Shown: positions 6,106-14,477 of the stretch, one piece after another
Layout of the letters: each line of letters starts with the position of its first letter
Numbering within the stretch: position 1 is the first letter of the stretch
NCBI GenBank assembly: GCA_024688365.1
Contig: JAILEG010000012.1
Coordinates: 1 to 64,000, forward strand
Source of the DNA: Prevotella sp.
GTDB lineage: Bacteria > Bacteroidota > Bacteroidia > Bacteroidales > Bacteroidaceae
Direction: 5' to 3'
Length of the DNA: 64,000 bases
Notes under the pieces: generated by a model
Database searches by the model: none
Told to the model about the DNA's origin: nothing
What the model saw: only the letters and a program-made list of their open reading frames with translations
Made by a program: the position numbers and the translations under genes

Positions 6106-8685
6106 ATGCAGAAAAAGCTGAAACTTGCCGCTTTACTCCTTTGCAGCTCGGCAATGGTGGTCGCACAGAACACGAACACCCAAACCGATGCCAGCAAGCA
6201 GGAGCAGACGGCCAACGCCATGGACGAATCGGCATTCACCTTCACGGAGGCACAGCTGGGTGAGGACAACGACATGAGTGACAACGTCACCATCCTCAAC
6301 TCCAACAGCAATGTGTATGCCTCTGAGGTCGGATACCTCTACTCCCCGATGCGCTTCCGTTACCGTGCGCTCAACCAGAAGTACAACGACATCTATATCA
6401 ATGGTACGCCCATGAACGACATGGAGACGGGACAGTTCCGCTATTCTATGGTAGGCGGTATCAACCAGCAGACCCGTAACGTGGACTTCGCCCTGCCGTT
6501 CGAGAACAACAACTTCTCAATGACAGGCCTGGCAGGAAGCAACAACTATGACTTCCGGGCCGGGTCGATGGCTGCCGGGCACCGCATCACGCTATCTGCC
6601 GCCAACCGCAACTACACCCTCCGAGGCATGTACAATTATGCCAGCGGGTTCAATGCCAAGGGATGGGCTATCGCTGCAAGCGTTGCCTACCGATGGGCAA
6701 ACCGCGGTTATGTCGAGGGAACATTCTACAACTCATTATCTTACTTCTTCGGTGTACAGAAGAAATGGAACAACGGGCACTCACTGAGCCTCTCAACATG
6801 GGGCAACCCTACCGAGCGTGCCTCACAGGGGGCCAGTACCGATGAGGCTTACTGGCTTGCCAACGACTACCAGTACAACCCATACTGGGGCTATCAGAAC
6901 GGACACAAGCGCAACAGCCGTGTCGTCAACGACTTCGCACCATCAGCCATCCTCACCTGGGACTGGGACATCAACAAGAACATGAAGCTGACTACCAGTC
7001 TCTTTGCAAAATACTCTATGTACAAGAGTACCAAGCTGAACTACAACAACAGCGACAACCCACAGCCTGATTACTGGAAGAACCTGCCAAGCAGCTACTT
7101 CGATGTATGGAACGAGGGCGACAGCCGCTACCGTACCTCACAGGCTTTTGCCGACTGGAAAACGGCTGTGGCATGGTGGGGCAACAAAGCCAACCGCCAA
7201 ATCCAGTGGGACCGTCTCTATTATGCCAACCGTCAGGCTGCCGTCAACGGACAGGATGCACTCTATTATGTACAGGCCAAGCACAATGACAACTTCATGA
7301 CGACCCTGTCCTCCACCTTCACTGACCACATCGGCAAGGACAAGCTTCTCAACATAGGCTTCTCTCTCGGGCAGAATCTTGGCCGCCACTATCAGACGAT
7401 GGAAGACCTCCTCGGCGCCAAGAGCTTCCACAACGTGAACACTTATGCCATAGGCACATACGCAGCCAATGACCCACGTGTGCAGTATGACCTCAACACG
7501 ATGGGAACCCAAGGGCTGGGAAGCCTTGTCTACGAGGGCGACAGGTTCGGTTACGACTACAATCTGAACGTGCGCAGGGGATTGCTGTGGAGCAACTATT
7601 CGCAAACCATCGGTAAGTTCTACTATATGATCGCCGCCAAACTGGGTTACGACAACATGTACCGTCATGGCCACATGCGCAACGGTATGTTTGCCAACAA
7701 CTCTTTCGGCAAGAGCAAGCATGCCGACTTCGTCTCTGGAGGCATGAAGTTCAACGGCACATGGACTATCGGTGGGGGCAACACCGTCTCCCTTGGGCTC
7801 GGCTATGAGCATCGCGCCCCTAACGCAAGCACGGCCTTTGCATCCCCGGAGATGAACAACGATTTCATCGTCAACCTCCGCAATGAACGTATCTTCTCAA
7901 GTGAAATCAGCTATCAGTATTCCGGCAGCTGGCTTCATGCCAACTTGAGTGGCTACTACAACCATCTGACTCACGGTACCGAGTGGCAGAACTTCTACTT
8001 TGATGATGCCAACTCGTTCACATACGTCAGCATGACCAACATCAAGAAGAACTTCTATGGCATAGAGCTGGGACTTGACTTCAAGCTGACCAGCTTCCTC
8101 GACTTCAAGGCGCTCGGAACATGGAGCGAGGCTGAGAACATCAACAATGCAGATGTTATCTATATGAACTCTACCCAAAACACCTATCATAAAGATGTAG
8201 TCTACAACAAGGGCATGCACGAGGCCAGCACACCGCTCTCAGCCTACAGTGGCATACTCAGCTTCCATCAGGGTGGATGGTATATTGATCTGAAAGGAAA
8301 CTACTATGACCGCATCTATCTCTCCTACGCTCCAAGCCTCCGTTACGGAGCCACATTGAGGACAATGGGAACCACGTACGGCGGCATGGATGCTGAGGGC
8401 AACTACACCCCATACGCACAGCCGGAAGGAAACGGCGGTTTCATGCTTGATGCCTCCATCGGCAAGAGCATCTACCTGCGTCACGGCAGTCTCTCGATCA
8501 ATCTGATGATTACCAACCTACTGAACAACCAGAAAATGGTCAGTGGAGGTTACGAGCTGAGCAGAAGCTCCTACACCATCAACAAGACCACAGGAGAGAC
8601 AACAGCACGCGCCTATCATTTTGAACCGAAGAAATATTATGTGAACGGTATCAACGGTATGCTCAACGTAGCCTATAAATTCTAA
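6106..8685 (+). CDS. TonB-dependent receptor-like outer membrane protein
   Basis: The 859-residue protein has a signal peptide (MQKKLKLAALLLCSSAMVVAQ) and then an acidic low-complexity linker. A compact plug-like part follows (RFRYRALNQKYNDIYINGTPMNDMETG in overlapping short blocks, residues about 80-120), and then a long beta-barrel rich in aromatic and Asn residues. It ends GMLNVAYKF, an outer membrane insertion signature with terminal Phe. Unlike SusC it lacks an N-terminal carboxypeptidase-regulatory domain and is shorter. The two following lipoprotein genes are 19 and 31 bases apart, so all three should be one transcript. The transported ligand is unknown; the nuclease neighbours suggest oligonucleotides or nucleosides. 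Confidence 0.85.
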   Translation: MQKKLKLAALLLCSSAMVVAQNTNTQTDASKQEQTANAMDESAFTFTEAQLGEDNDMSDNVTILNSNSNVYASEVGYLYSPMRFRYRALNQKYNDIYINGTPMNDMETGQFRYSMVGGINQQTRNVDFALPFENNNFSMTGLAGSNNYDFRAGSMAAGHRITLSAANRNYTLRGMYNYASGFNAKGWAIAASVAYRWANRGYVEGTFYNSLSYFFGVQKKWNNGHSLSLSTWGNPTERASQGASTDEAYWLANDYQYNPYWGYQNGHKRNSRVVNDFAPSAILTWDWDINKNMKLTTSLFAKYSMYKSTKLNYNNSDNPQPDYWKNLPSSYFDVWNEGDSRYRTSQAFADWKTAVAWWGNKANRQIQWDRLYYANRQAAVNGQDALYYVQAKHNDNFMTTLSSTFTDHIGKDKLLNIGFSLGQNLGRHYQTMEDLLGAKSFHNVNTYAIGTYAANDPRVQYDLNTMGTQGLGSLVYEGDRFGYDYNLNVRRGLLWSNYSQTIGKFYYMIAAKLGYDNMYRHGHMRNGMFANNSFGKSKHADFVSGGMKFNGTWTIGGGNTVSLGLGYEHRAPNASTAFASPEMNNDFIVNLRNERIFSSEISYQYSGSWLHANLSGYYNHLTHGTEWQNFYFDDANSFTYVSMTNIKKNFYGIELGLDFKLTSFLDFKALGTWSEAENINNADVIYMNSTQNTYHKDVVYNKGMHEASTPLSAYSGILSFHQGGWYIDLKGNYYDRIYLSYAPSLRYGATLRTMGTTYGGMDAEGNYTPYAQPEGNGGFMLDASIGKSIYLRHGSLSINLMITNLLNNQKMVSGGYELSRSSYTINKTTGETTARAYHFEPKKYYVNGINGMLNVAYKF

Positions 8686-8704
8686 ATAAAGAACAGGAAA
8701 GATT

Positions 8705-9934
8705 ATGAAGAATCTGAAATATTTTATGATGGCAGCCGTATGTGGGCTCTTTGCCTCCTGTATGGGCGACAGCTATGCAGGCACTGACGAGACCGCCCCA
8801 GCTCCTTATGGCAACAACGGACTGGAGGAGACAAACGTCATTTCCATTGCCCAGCTGAAGAACAACTATGCAAGCTACATCTCGACTGACTATCGTGACG
8901 GCAACAGCTATGCACAGGTAAAGGAGGACATAAAGATAAAGGGCATTGTCACCAGTACTGACGTGCAAGGCAACATCTACCAGGAGATTGCCCTTCAGGA
9001 CGAGACGGGGGCAATCATCGCTGCTGTTGCACAAGGAGGTATCTATGGCTATCTGCCTGTAGGGACACAAGTACTGGTCAGCCTGAAAGACCTTTACATA
9101 GGCAACTACGGCAAGCAGGCCGAGATAGGTGTGCCTACGACCAACAAGAACGGTGCGACCTATGTGGGACGCATGAGCCGTGCCACATGGGACCAGCACT
9201 ACAAGATTCTCTCAACCGGCAACAAGGTTGAACCCACGGAGTTCGCCGTTGGTTCCAATGCCACCACTTGGGACATCAACCAGGACGGTGGCAAACTGGG
9301 AATCATCCGGAATGTCAGCTTCAAGAGCAGCAATGCCGCAGGTGTTGATACGACATACGCCAATGCAAATGGTGGTGCGGGAAGCGTCAGCTGGACGCTC
9401 AACGAGCAGGACAGCAAGACGGTAATTGTCTATAACAGCAATTTTGCTGACTTTGCCAACTCCCGGATACCAACCGGCAAGGTTAATATAACCGGTATCT
9501 TCAAACGTTTCAATAACCAGTGGGAAATCATCATCCGCACACTCGACGATGTACAGCCAGCTGGAAAAGTAGACCCATTCGCTGGTCTGCCAGGTACCGG
9601 CGATGGCACCCAGGCCAATCCTTTGGATATAACCCGCGCCCTTGCCTATGCCAATTCCGGAAAGGCTGATGCCACAGAGTATTACATCGCTGGCATCATC
9701 TCACAGATTGATGAGGTATCATTGAGTTACGGCAATGCACAGTATTACCTTTCCAATGATGGAAAAACTGACACGCAGCTCATGGTGTTCCGCGGAAATT
9801 ACCTGGACGGCGCCAAGTTCACCGCAGCTGACCAGATCAAGGTTGGGCAGAAGGTTGTCATCCTTGGTAAGCTGAAGCTCTATAACGGCACACCCGAGGT
9901 TGATGCCAAAAACAAGATTATATCCATCAAGTAA
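8705..9934 (+). CDS. lipoprotein with DUF5689-like region and C-terminal OB-like module
   Basis: The 409-residue protein has a lipoprotein signal ending FASC (Cys19). Residues about 45-280 resemble the DUF5689 domain found in Bacteroidetes lipoproteins beside TonB-dependent receptors (IKGIVTSTDVQGNIYQEIAL, LPVGTQVLVSL, RIPTGKVNITGIF). Residues about 295-409 are a separate module (GDGTQANPLDITRALAYA, YYIAGIISQIDEV, QYYLSNDG, VGQKVVILGKLKLYNGTPE) that recurs twice in the next protein. The module reads like an OB-fold: a beta-rich unit with a GxI...V core. Binding to nucleic acid is plausible because OB-folds often do so, but it is not shown. Confidence 0.75.
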   Translation: MKNLKYFMMAAVCGLFASCMGDSYAGTDETAPAPYGNNGLEETNVISIAQLKNNYASYISTDYRDGNSYAQVKEDIKIKGIVTSTDVQGNIYQEIALQDETGAIIAAVAQGGIYGYLPVGTQVLVSLKDLYIGNYGKQAEIGVPTTNKNGATYVGRMSRATWDQHYKILSTGNKVEPTEFAVGSNATTWDINQDGGKLGIIRNVSFKSSNAAGVDTTYANANGGAGSVSWTLNEQDSKTVIVYNSNFADFANSRIPTGKVNITGIFKRFNNQWEIIIRTLDDVQPAGKVDPFAGLPGTGDGTQANPLDITRALAYANSGKADATEYYIAGIISQIDEVSLSYGNAQYYLSNDGKTDTQLMVFRGNYLDGAKFTAADQIKVGQKVVILGKLKLYNGTPEVDAKNKIISIK

Positions 9935-9965
9935 CCAAAAACCAAGAATAAAAACAAAACAAGAT

Positions 9966-11318
9966 ATGAAAAAGATCATTTATTCCATGATGGCACTGGC
10001 TATGACCGCCTTTGCTTTCACGAGTTGCGAGGATGTCCCAATGCCTTACAACATGACATTCGAGGACAATGGCACTACCCCTAACCCCGGTGCTGCGGCT
10101 GAGCCTAAGGGTACAGGCACTGAGGCTGACCCATTCAACGTGGCTGCTGCGATGAACTATATCACAGCTGGCGAGAATCTCGACAAGGAGGTCTACGTTG
10201 CCGGAACAATAGTCAGCATAAAGGAAGTAGATGATGGCAACTATGGTAATGCCACCTATTACATATCGGACGATGGCAAGAGCACAGGGCAGCTGACCGT
10301 TTACCGTGGCTATGCCCTCGGCAACAAGCACTTCACCTCTAAGGACCAGATTAAGGCTGGCGACAAGGTTGTCGTTTATGGTAAGCTTGTCAACTTCAAC
10401 GGCACCAAGGAGTTCACACAAGGCAACTATATCTACTCCCTCAATGGCGAGAAGGGTGGAAGCGAGACTGCTGCAGAACTGAACACTGAAGCCACAGCGT
10501 GGACGGTTGCCCAGGCCATTCAGAAAATAAAAGACAATGGCGGTAAGGCACTTGCAGGCGAGGCTTATGTCAAGGGCATCATCTCTGAGGTAGCCTCTTA
10601 CAACGCTGACTACAAGAGTATCACCTACTATATCTCTGACAACGGTACCGACAAAGCCCTGCAGATTTACTCCGGCAAGGGCAAGGACGGTGCAGACTTC
10701 GCCGCCAAGGAAGACTTGAAGGCTGGTCAGACGGTGGTTGTTAAGGGAATCTTGAAAGCCTATACGAACAAGGCTGGCGAGACAACTATGGAAATGGACA
10801 AGAGCAGCAAGATCATCTCTATCACAGCAGGTGCTGCTGGTGAGCAGACTGGTTCTGTTGTACTTTCTGCAACATTTGCAACCACAATGGACAACTTCAC
10901 CATTGCCGATGTCACACTCCCTGAGGGCCTGACATTCATTTGGAAGCTTGACGCAGCCAAGGGATACATGAAAGCGTCCGCCTTTAAAGACAATATCAAA
11001 TACGCCACTCAGAGCCGTCTCGTATCTCCAGCCTTCAGCCTTGCAGGCAAGAGTACTGCCACACTGTCTTTCCAGCATACTGGCAAACACTTTGGAACTG
11101 TTGCCAATGACTATAAGGTACAGGTGTCAACTGACGGCACAACATGGACTGACCTCACCGTCTCATCCTATCCAGACGGAAGTTCATGGAACTTCGTAGA
11201 TGCTACTTGTGACCTATCTGCATACGCAGGCAAGCCGACCGTCTACATTGCCTTCCTATACACCAGCTCCGCAGATGCAGCAGGTACCTGGGAGGTAAAG
11301 AACGTTACAGTAAAGTAA
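9966..11318 (+). CDS. lipoprotein with two tandem OB-like modules and a C-terminal jelly-roll-like domain
   Basis: I start at ATG 9966 (MKKIIYSMMALAMTAFAFTS then Cys) because this gives a proper lipoprotein signal; an upstream in-frame ATG at 9900 overlaps the previous gene and spoils it. The product is 450 residues. Two repeats follow (residues about 45-165 and 175-290). They share PFNVAAAMNYI or WTVAQAIQKI, then VYVAGTIVSI or YVKGIISEVA, YYISDDG or YYISDNG, and AGDKVVVYGKL or AGQTVVVKGIL. The C-terminal 150 residues (SRLVSPAFSLAG, TWTDLTVSSYPDGSSWNF, YIAFLYTSSADAAGTWEVKN) resemble a choice-of-anchor or jelly-roll binding domain. It is last in the operon. A surface ligand-binding partner of the receptor is the best reading. 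Confidence 0.78.
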   Translation: MKKIIYSMMALAMTAFAFTSCEDVPMPYNMTFEDNGTTPNPGAAAEPKGTGTEADPFNVAAAMNYITAGENLDKEVYVAGTIVSIKEVDDGNYGNATYYISDDGKSTGQLTVYRGYALGNKHFTSKDQIKAGDKVVVYGKLVNFNGTKEFTQGNYIYSLNGEKGGSETAAELNTEATAWTVAQAIQKIKDNGGKALAGEAYVKGIISEVASYNADYKSITYYISDNGTDKALQIYSGKGKDGADFAAKEDLKAGQTVVVKGILKAYTNKAGETTMEMDKSSKIISITAGAAGEQTGSVVLSATFATTMDNFTIADVTLPEGLTFIWKLDAAKGYMKASAFKDNIKYATQSRLVSPAFSLAGKSTATLSFQHTGKHFGTVANDYKVQVSTDGTTWTDLTVSSYPDGSSWNFVDATCDLSAYAGKPTVYIAFLYTSSADAAGTWEVKNVTVK

Positions 11319-11333
11319 AAAACATCTGAAATA

Positions 11334-11365
11334 TTTGGCAGGGTGCAGAATTATTCGTAATTTTG
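11334..11365 (+). promoter_or_regulatory. promoter of rpmE2
   Basis: TTTG (11334-11337) and TAATTTTG (11358-11365) are separated by 20 bases, a full match to the Bacteroidetes promoter pattern. Transcription would start near 11372. The -7 box lies in the 3' arm of the terminator hairpin of the preceding operon. Confidence 0.75.
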
Positions 11366-11372
11366 CACCCTG
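11339..11372 (+). terminator. UUCG-loop terminator hairpin of the receptor operon
   Basis: CAGGGTGCAGAATTA (11339-11353) pairs with TAATTTTGCACCCTG (11358-11372) through 15 pairs, one of them G-U, closed by a TTCG tetraloop. The following T-run is weak (TTAAG). Confidence 0.7.
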
Positions 11373-11444
11373 TTAAGTGTCCGCGCCCTCGTAGAGGAAT
11401 GGACAACGGCAAAGCACATTATTAACAAACAGATAAAAGTAAAA

Positions 11445-11696
11445 ATGAAACAAGGTATTCATCCAGAAAACTATCGCCCCGTCGTATTCAAGGATATGTC
11501 CAACGGCGATATGTTCCTTTCAAGGTCTACATGCAAGACTTCAGAGACTGTAGAGTTTGAGGGCGAAACTTACCCAGTGGTAAAAGTCGAAATCTCAAGT
11601 ACCTCTCACCCATTCTACACAGGTAAGAGCAAGCTTGTTGATACAGCAGGTCGTGTTGACCGCTTCATGAGCCGTTACGGTAAGCTGAAGAAGTAA
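11445..11696 (+). CDS. rpmE2: 50S ribosomal protein L31 type B
   Basis: The 83-residue protein ([20 protein letters not shown]) is a full-length L31. It lacks the CxxC pair of zinc-binding L31 and has a single Cys, so it is the zinc-independent type B form. It carries the conserved [13 protein letters not shown] and [11 protein letters not shown]. It belongs to the large ribosomal subunit. It has its own promoter and terminator. The leader of about 70 bases from 11372 contains a small CCTC/GAGG stem, but I do not recognise a described L31 leader. Confidence 0.97.
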   Translation: MKQGIHPENYRPVVFKDMSNGDMFLSRSTCKTSETVEFEGETYPVVKVEISSTSHPFYTGKSKLVDTAGRVDRFMSRYGKLKK

Positions 11697-11725
11697 TCGA
11701 TCAATACCCTTCAATATCAATACAT

Positions 11726-11770
11726 AAAGTGCGGACAGACGTAGTTGCATATACGTTTGCCTGCACTTTT
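11726..11770 (+). terminator. terminator after rpmE2
   Basis: AAAGTGCGGACAGACGTA (11726-11743) pairs with TACGTTTGCCTGCACTTT (11752-11769) over 18 positions with two G-U pairs and one mismatch. TTGCTTTAATTT follows. Confidence 0.7.
11752..11759 (+). promoter_or_regulatory. possible -7 box of the endonuclease gene
   Basis: TACGTTTG matches TAnnTTTG and is followed by C. It forms the start of the 3' arm of the rpmE2 terminator, the same arrangement as at 11358. No clear -33 TTTG is at the right distance, so this box is less certain. Confidence 0.4.
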
Positions 11771-11787
11771 GCTTTAATTTCAGGGAA

Positions 11788-12729
11788 ATGAACACTAAAA
11801 GACTATCTATCACGGCCCTCTTCCTTTCTTTCCTTGCCTTCACGGCGATGACCTCCTGCGGAGACGATAACGACAATAACAGCAAAACGGGGCAGAAAGA
11901 GGAACTGACCAACAACAAAAACTCCAACCTCAAGGAAGCACAATATGCCACCCATCGGCTGGAGTTCCCAAAACTGAAAGGCGGAAAGAGCGTCATCATC
12001 ACGCATAAGCTGAACAATGGTGAAGTAAACTACAGCGTGGAATGGGATGCCGAGCTGAAATCGAATCGCTGGACCTGCTACCAACTGTACTCCAGCAACA
12101 GACAGAACAATGTAGCCCGGAAAACATACGACAGTCCCAATCTCTACCCTATTGACCCAATGTTCCCCATAGCAGGGTATTACGAAACCGACCACTATAC
12201 TGGCACGGGATATGACCACGGACATCTATGCCCGTCAGCTGACAGATTGAACACAAGAGAAGCCAATGACCAAACTTTCTACCTCAGCAACATGCAGCCA
12301 CAACTCAAAGCATTCAACGGCAGTGCCAAAGGTGGTGGAATTTGGCTGACTATGGAGAACAGGATGAGAAACTTCATCAGCATTGGATCCACAGACACCC
12401 TTTTTGTCTGCCGTGGCGGAACTATTGACAATCCTAAAATGATAAAGGAATACCGAAGGGACAAATTCATAGTCCCGGGCTATTTCTTCTCTACCGCATT
12501 ACTCAAATATAAAGTGAGAGGACAAGGCGACTGGCAATACAAAGCTATTGGATTCTGGTTCAGGCATGAGAACAACCAAGCCTCCTCTCTCAAACCCTAC
12601 GTCGTCAATATCGACAGGTTAGAGGAACTTACAGGCATCGACTTCTTCTGCAATCTGCCCGATGATATAGAGACAAAGGTCGAGAGTGTACCGGTTAACA
12701 CCGTCATAACACTTTGGAACATCCAATAA
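11788..12729 (+). CDS. lipoprotein DNA/RNA non-specific endonuclease
   Basis: The 313-residue protein has a lipoprotein signal ending MTSC (Cys24). Acidic GDDNDNN follows, like the surface-export signal described for Bacteroidetes lipoproteins. The nuclease active site is GYDHGHLCPSADR: the family motif DRGH appears as DHGH (residues 143-146), with the general-base His at 146 kept. The metal-binding Asn is in FYLSNMQPQ (Asn168), and KGGGIWLTMEN is the next conserved block. It should cut DNA and RNA at the cell surface with a divalent metal. It follows rpmE2 by 91 bases and probably has its own promoter. The Arg-to-His change in DRGH may alter activity. Confidence 0.9.
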   Translation: MNTKRLSITALFLSFLAFTAMTSCGDDNDNNSKTGQKEELTNNKNSNLKEAQYATHRLEFPKLKGGKSVIITHKLNNGEVNYSVEWDAELKSNRWTCYQLYSSNRQNNVARKTYDSPNLYPIDPMFPIAGYYETDHYTGTGYDHGHLCPSADRLNTREANDQTFYLSNMQPQLKAFNGSAKGGGIWLTMENRMRNFISIGSTDTLFVCRGGTIDNPKMIKEYRRDKFIVPGYFFSTALLKYKVRGQGDWQYKAIGFWFRHENNQASSLKPYVVNIDRLEELTGIDFFCNLPDDIETKVESVPVNTVITLWNIQ

Positions 12730-12808
12730 ATCTCAACCGATTAGCAGTCAAGAAGCTTCAGGACACTTATATAAAGAAATCTCCGCAAAACATAATCCTG
12801 AGATAATG

Positions 12809-12848
12809 GTGCGGGGGCATTGCATATACAGAGCAGCTGCCCCCGCAC
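12809..12848 (+). terminator. hairpin, probable terminator of the endonuclease gene
   Basis: GTGCGGGGGCA (12809-12819) pairs perfectly with TGCCCCCGCAC (12838-12848). A T-run is absent (TGTTCTCCGTTC), so it could instead be a processing or 3'-end stabilising hairpin. Confidence 0.5.
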
Positions 12849-13013
12849 TGTTCTCCGTTCGTTCCACCCTCAAAATCATAAAAGCAACTTGCTGGCTCAC
12901 TGCCAGGGGCATTAATCACAGACACCAAGAATGACACCAGGGAGAGAGGCTCTGCCTAACAATGGGACTAATGAGAAAATCAGAAAGGGAAGTATATAAA
13001 AACGGGGAGAATG

Positions 13014-13046
13014 ATTGGATTTTTCCAGAATTTATCATTACCTTTG
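13014..13046 (+). promoter_or_regulatory. promoter of hflX
   Basis: ATTG (13014-13017, one base from TTTG) and a perfect TACCTTTG (13039-13046) are 21 bases apart. The leader would be about 75 bases. Confidence 0.55.
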
Positions 13047-13128
13047 CCATGCGGCACCGTGGCTGTACACAGGGACTACCACTCATGCCCGCACTGTTCA
13101 ACGCAAGCAATAACAGAAAAGGAACTGG

Positions 13129-14376
13129 ATGAAAGAATTTATCATATCAGAAGTCAAGGCAGAGACAGCCATCCTCGTTGGCCTGATAACCAAGGAACAG
13201 GACGAAGCCAAGACAAAGGAATATCTTGACGAGCTGGAGTTTCTCGCCGACACTGCCGGAGCCGTGACCGTAAAACGGTTCACGCAACGTGTGAACGGTC
13301 CAAGTGCCATTACCTATGTAGGTAAAGGAAAACTTGAAGAGATAAGAGACTATATCAAACAAAAGGATGATGAGGATGATCCCATCGGTATGGTCATCTT
13401 TGATGATGAACTGTCAGCCAAGCAGATGCGCAATATCGAGCAGGAACTTGGCGTGAAGATCCTCGACCGAACTTCCCTCATTCTCGATATATTCGCCATG
13501 CGTGCCCAGACTGCCAATGCCAAGACACAAGTGGAGCTGGCGCAATACCGCTACATGCTTCCCCGTCTGCAACGCTTATGGACCCACTTGGAGCGACAAG
13601 GCGGAGGCTCCGGCTCTGGTGGGGGAAAAGGATCAGTAGGTCTGCGAGGCCCGGGCGAGACCCAGCTGGAGATGGACCGCCGTATCATTCTCCAGCGCAT
13701 GTCGTTGTTGAAACAGCGTCTCGCTGAGATTGACAAACAGAAGACCACCCAGCGGAAAAACCGTGGGCGGCTTATCCGTGTGGCACTTGTGGGCTATACC
13801 AATGTTGGCAAGTCCACTATCATGAACCTCCTTGCCAAAAGCGAGGTGTTCGCTGAAAACAAGCTCTTCGCCACACTTGACACCACAGTGCGCAAGGTGG
13901 TTGTCGAGAACCTGCCCTTCCTGCTGGCCGATACCGTAGGCTTCATCCGCAAGTTGCCTACCGACCTGGTAGACTCATTCAAGTCAACCCTTGATGAGGT
14001 ACGTGAGGCTGACCTGCTGTTGCATGTTGTCGACATCTCCCACCCTGACTTCGAGGAACAGATACAGGTTGTCAACCAGACATTAGCCGAGCTGGGGTGT
14101 GGCGAGAAACCTTCAATGATCATCTTCAACAAGATAGACAACTACCACTGGGTGGAGAAAGAGGAAGACGACCTCACCCCACCCACCAAGGAAAACATTA
14201 CCCTGGAGGAACTGAGAAACACCTGGATGGCAAAGGAACATGACAACTGTCTCTTTATCTCGGCCAAACAAAAGGAGAATATTGACGAGTTCAGGGATAT
14301 TCTCTACAAGAGGGTGCGTGAGTTGCACGTACAGAAGTATCCTTACAACGATTTCCTCTATACTATTGAGGAATAA
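13129..14376 (+). CDS. hflX: GTPase HflX
   Basis: The 415-residue protein is a ribosome-associated GTPase that can split or rescue stalled 70S ribosomes. The N-terminal HflX domain has ITYVGKGKLEEI and VIFDDELSAKQMRNIEQ. A glycine-rich linker (GGGSGSGGGKGSVGLRGPGE) precedes a coiled coil (residues about 178-210). The G domain has the P-loop GYTNVGKST (222-230), DTVGFIRKLP and NKID. All GTPase motifs are present. It has its own promoter. The next gene begins 101 bases later. Confidence 0.96.
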   Translation: MKEFIISEVKAETAILVGLITKEQDEAKTKEYLDELEFLADTAGAVTVKRFTQRVNGPSAITYVGKGKLEEIRDYIKQKDDEDDPIGMVIFDDELSAKQMRNIEQELGVKILDRTSLILDIFAMRAQTANAKTQVELAQYRYMLPRLQRLWTHLERQGGGSGSGGGKGSVGLRGPGETQLEMDRRIILQRMSLLKQRLAEIDKQKTTQRKNRGRLIRVALVGYTNVGKSTIMNLLAKSEVFAENKLFATLDTTVRKVVVENLPFLLADTVGFIRKLPTDLVDSFKSTLDEVREADLLLHVVDISHPDFEEQIQVVNQTLAELGCGEKPSMIIFNKIDNYHWVEKEEDDLTPPTKENITLEELRNTWMAKEHDNCLFISAKQKENIDEFRDILYKRVRELHVQKYPYNDFLYTIEE

Positions 14377-14477
14377 CGCTACCAGAACGGATAGCTCTGG
14401 AGATCAAGCCAGCACAGCCCGACACAGCTGACAAAACAAACAAGGTAAAAGAAGAAACAACAAACTATCAACAGAAT

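Larger units (their letters stand above)
12730..13128. other. intergenic region before hflX
   Basis: It contains an 11-bp hairpin (12809-12848) and the hflX promoter (13014-13046). The 12-mer CCCGCACTGTTC occurs at 12842-12853 and again at 13088-13099 in the hflX leader, and the 5' arm of the hairpin could pair with either copy. I see no gene here. Confidence 0.5.

Noticed and set aside
9900..9965. Upstream start for the second lipoprotein
   Set aside because: It overlaps the preceding gene and destroys the lipoprotein signal that begins at 9966.
9927..11090. Long reverse-strand open frame of 387 codons
   Set aside because: It is the antisense of the second OB-like lipoprotein, has no family likeness, and arises from codon bias of the real gene.
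12842..13099. Repeated 12-mer CCCGCACTGTTC as a regulatory pair
   Set aside because: Two copies 246 bases apart, one of them an arm of a hairpin, are too little to support a specific function.
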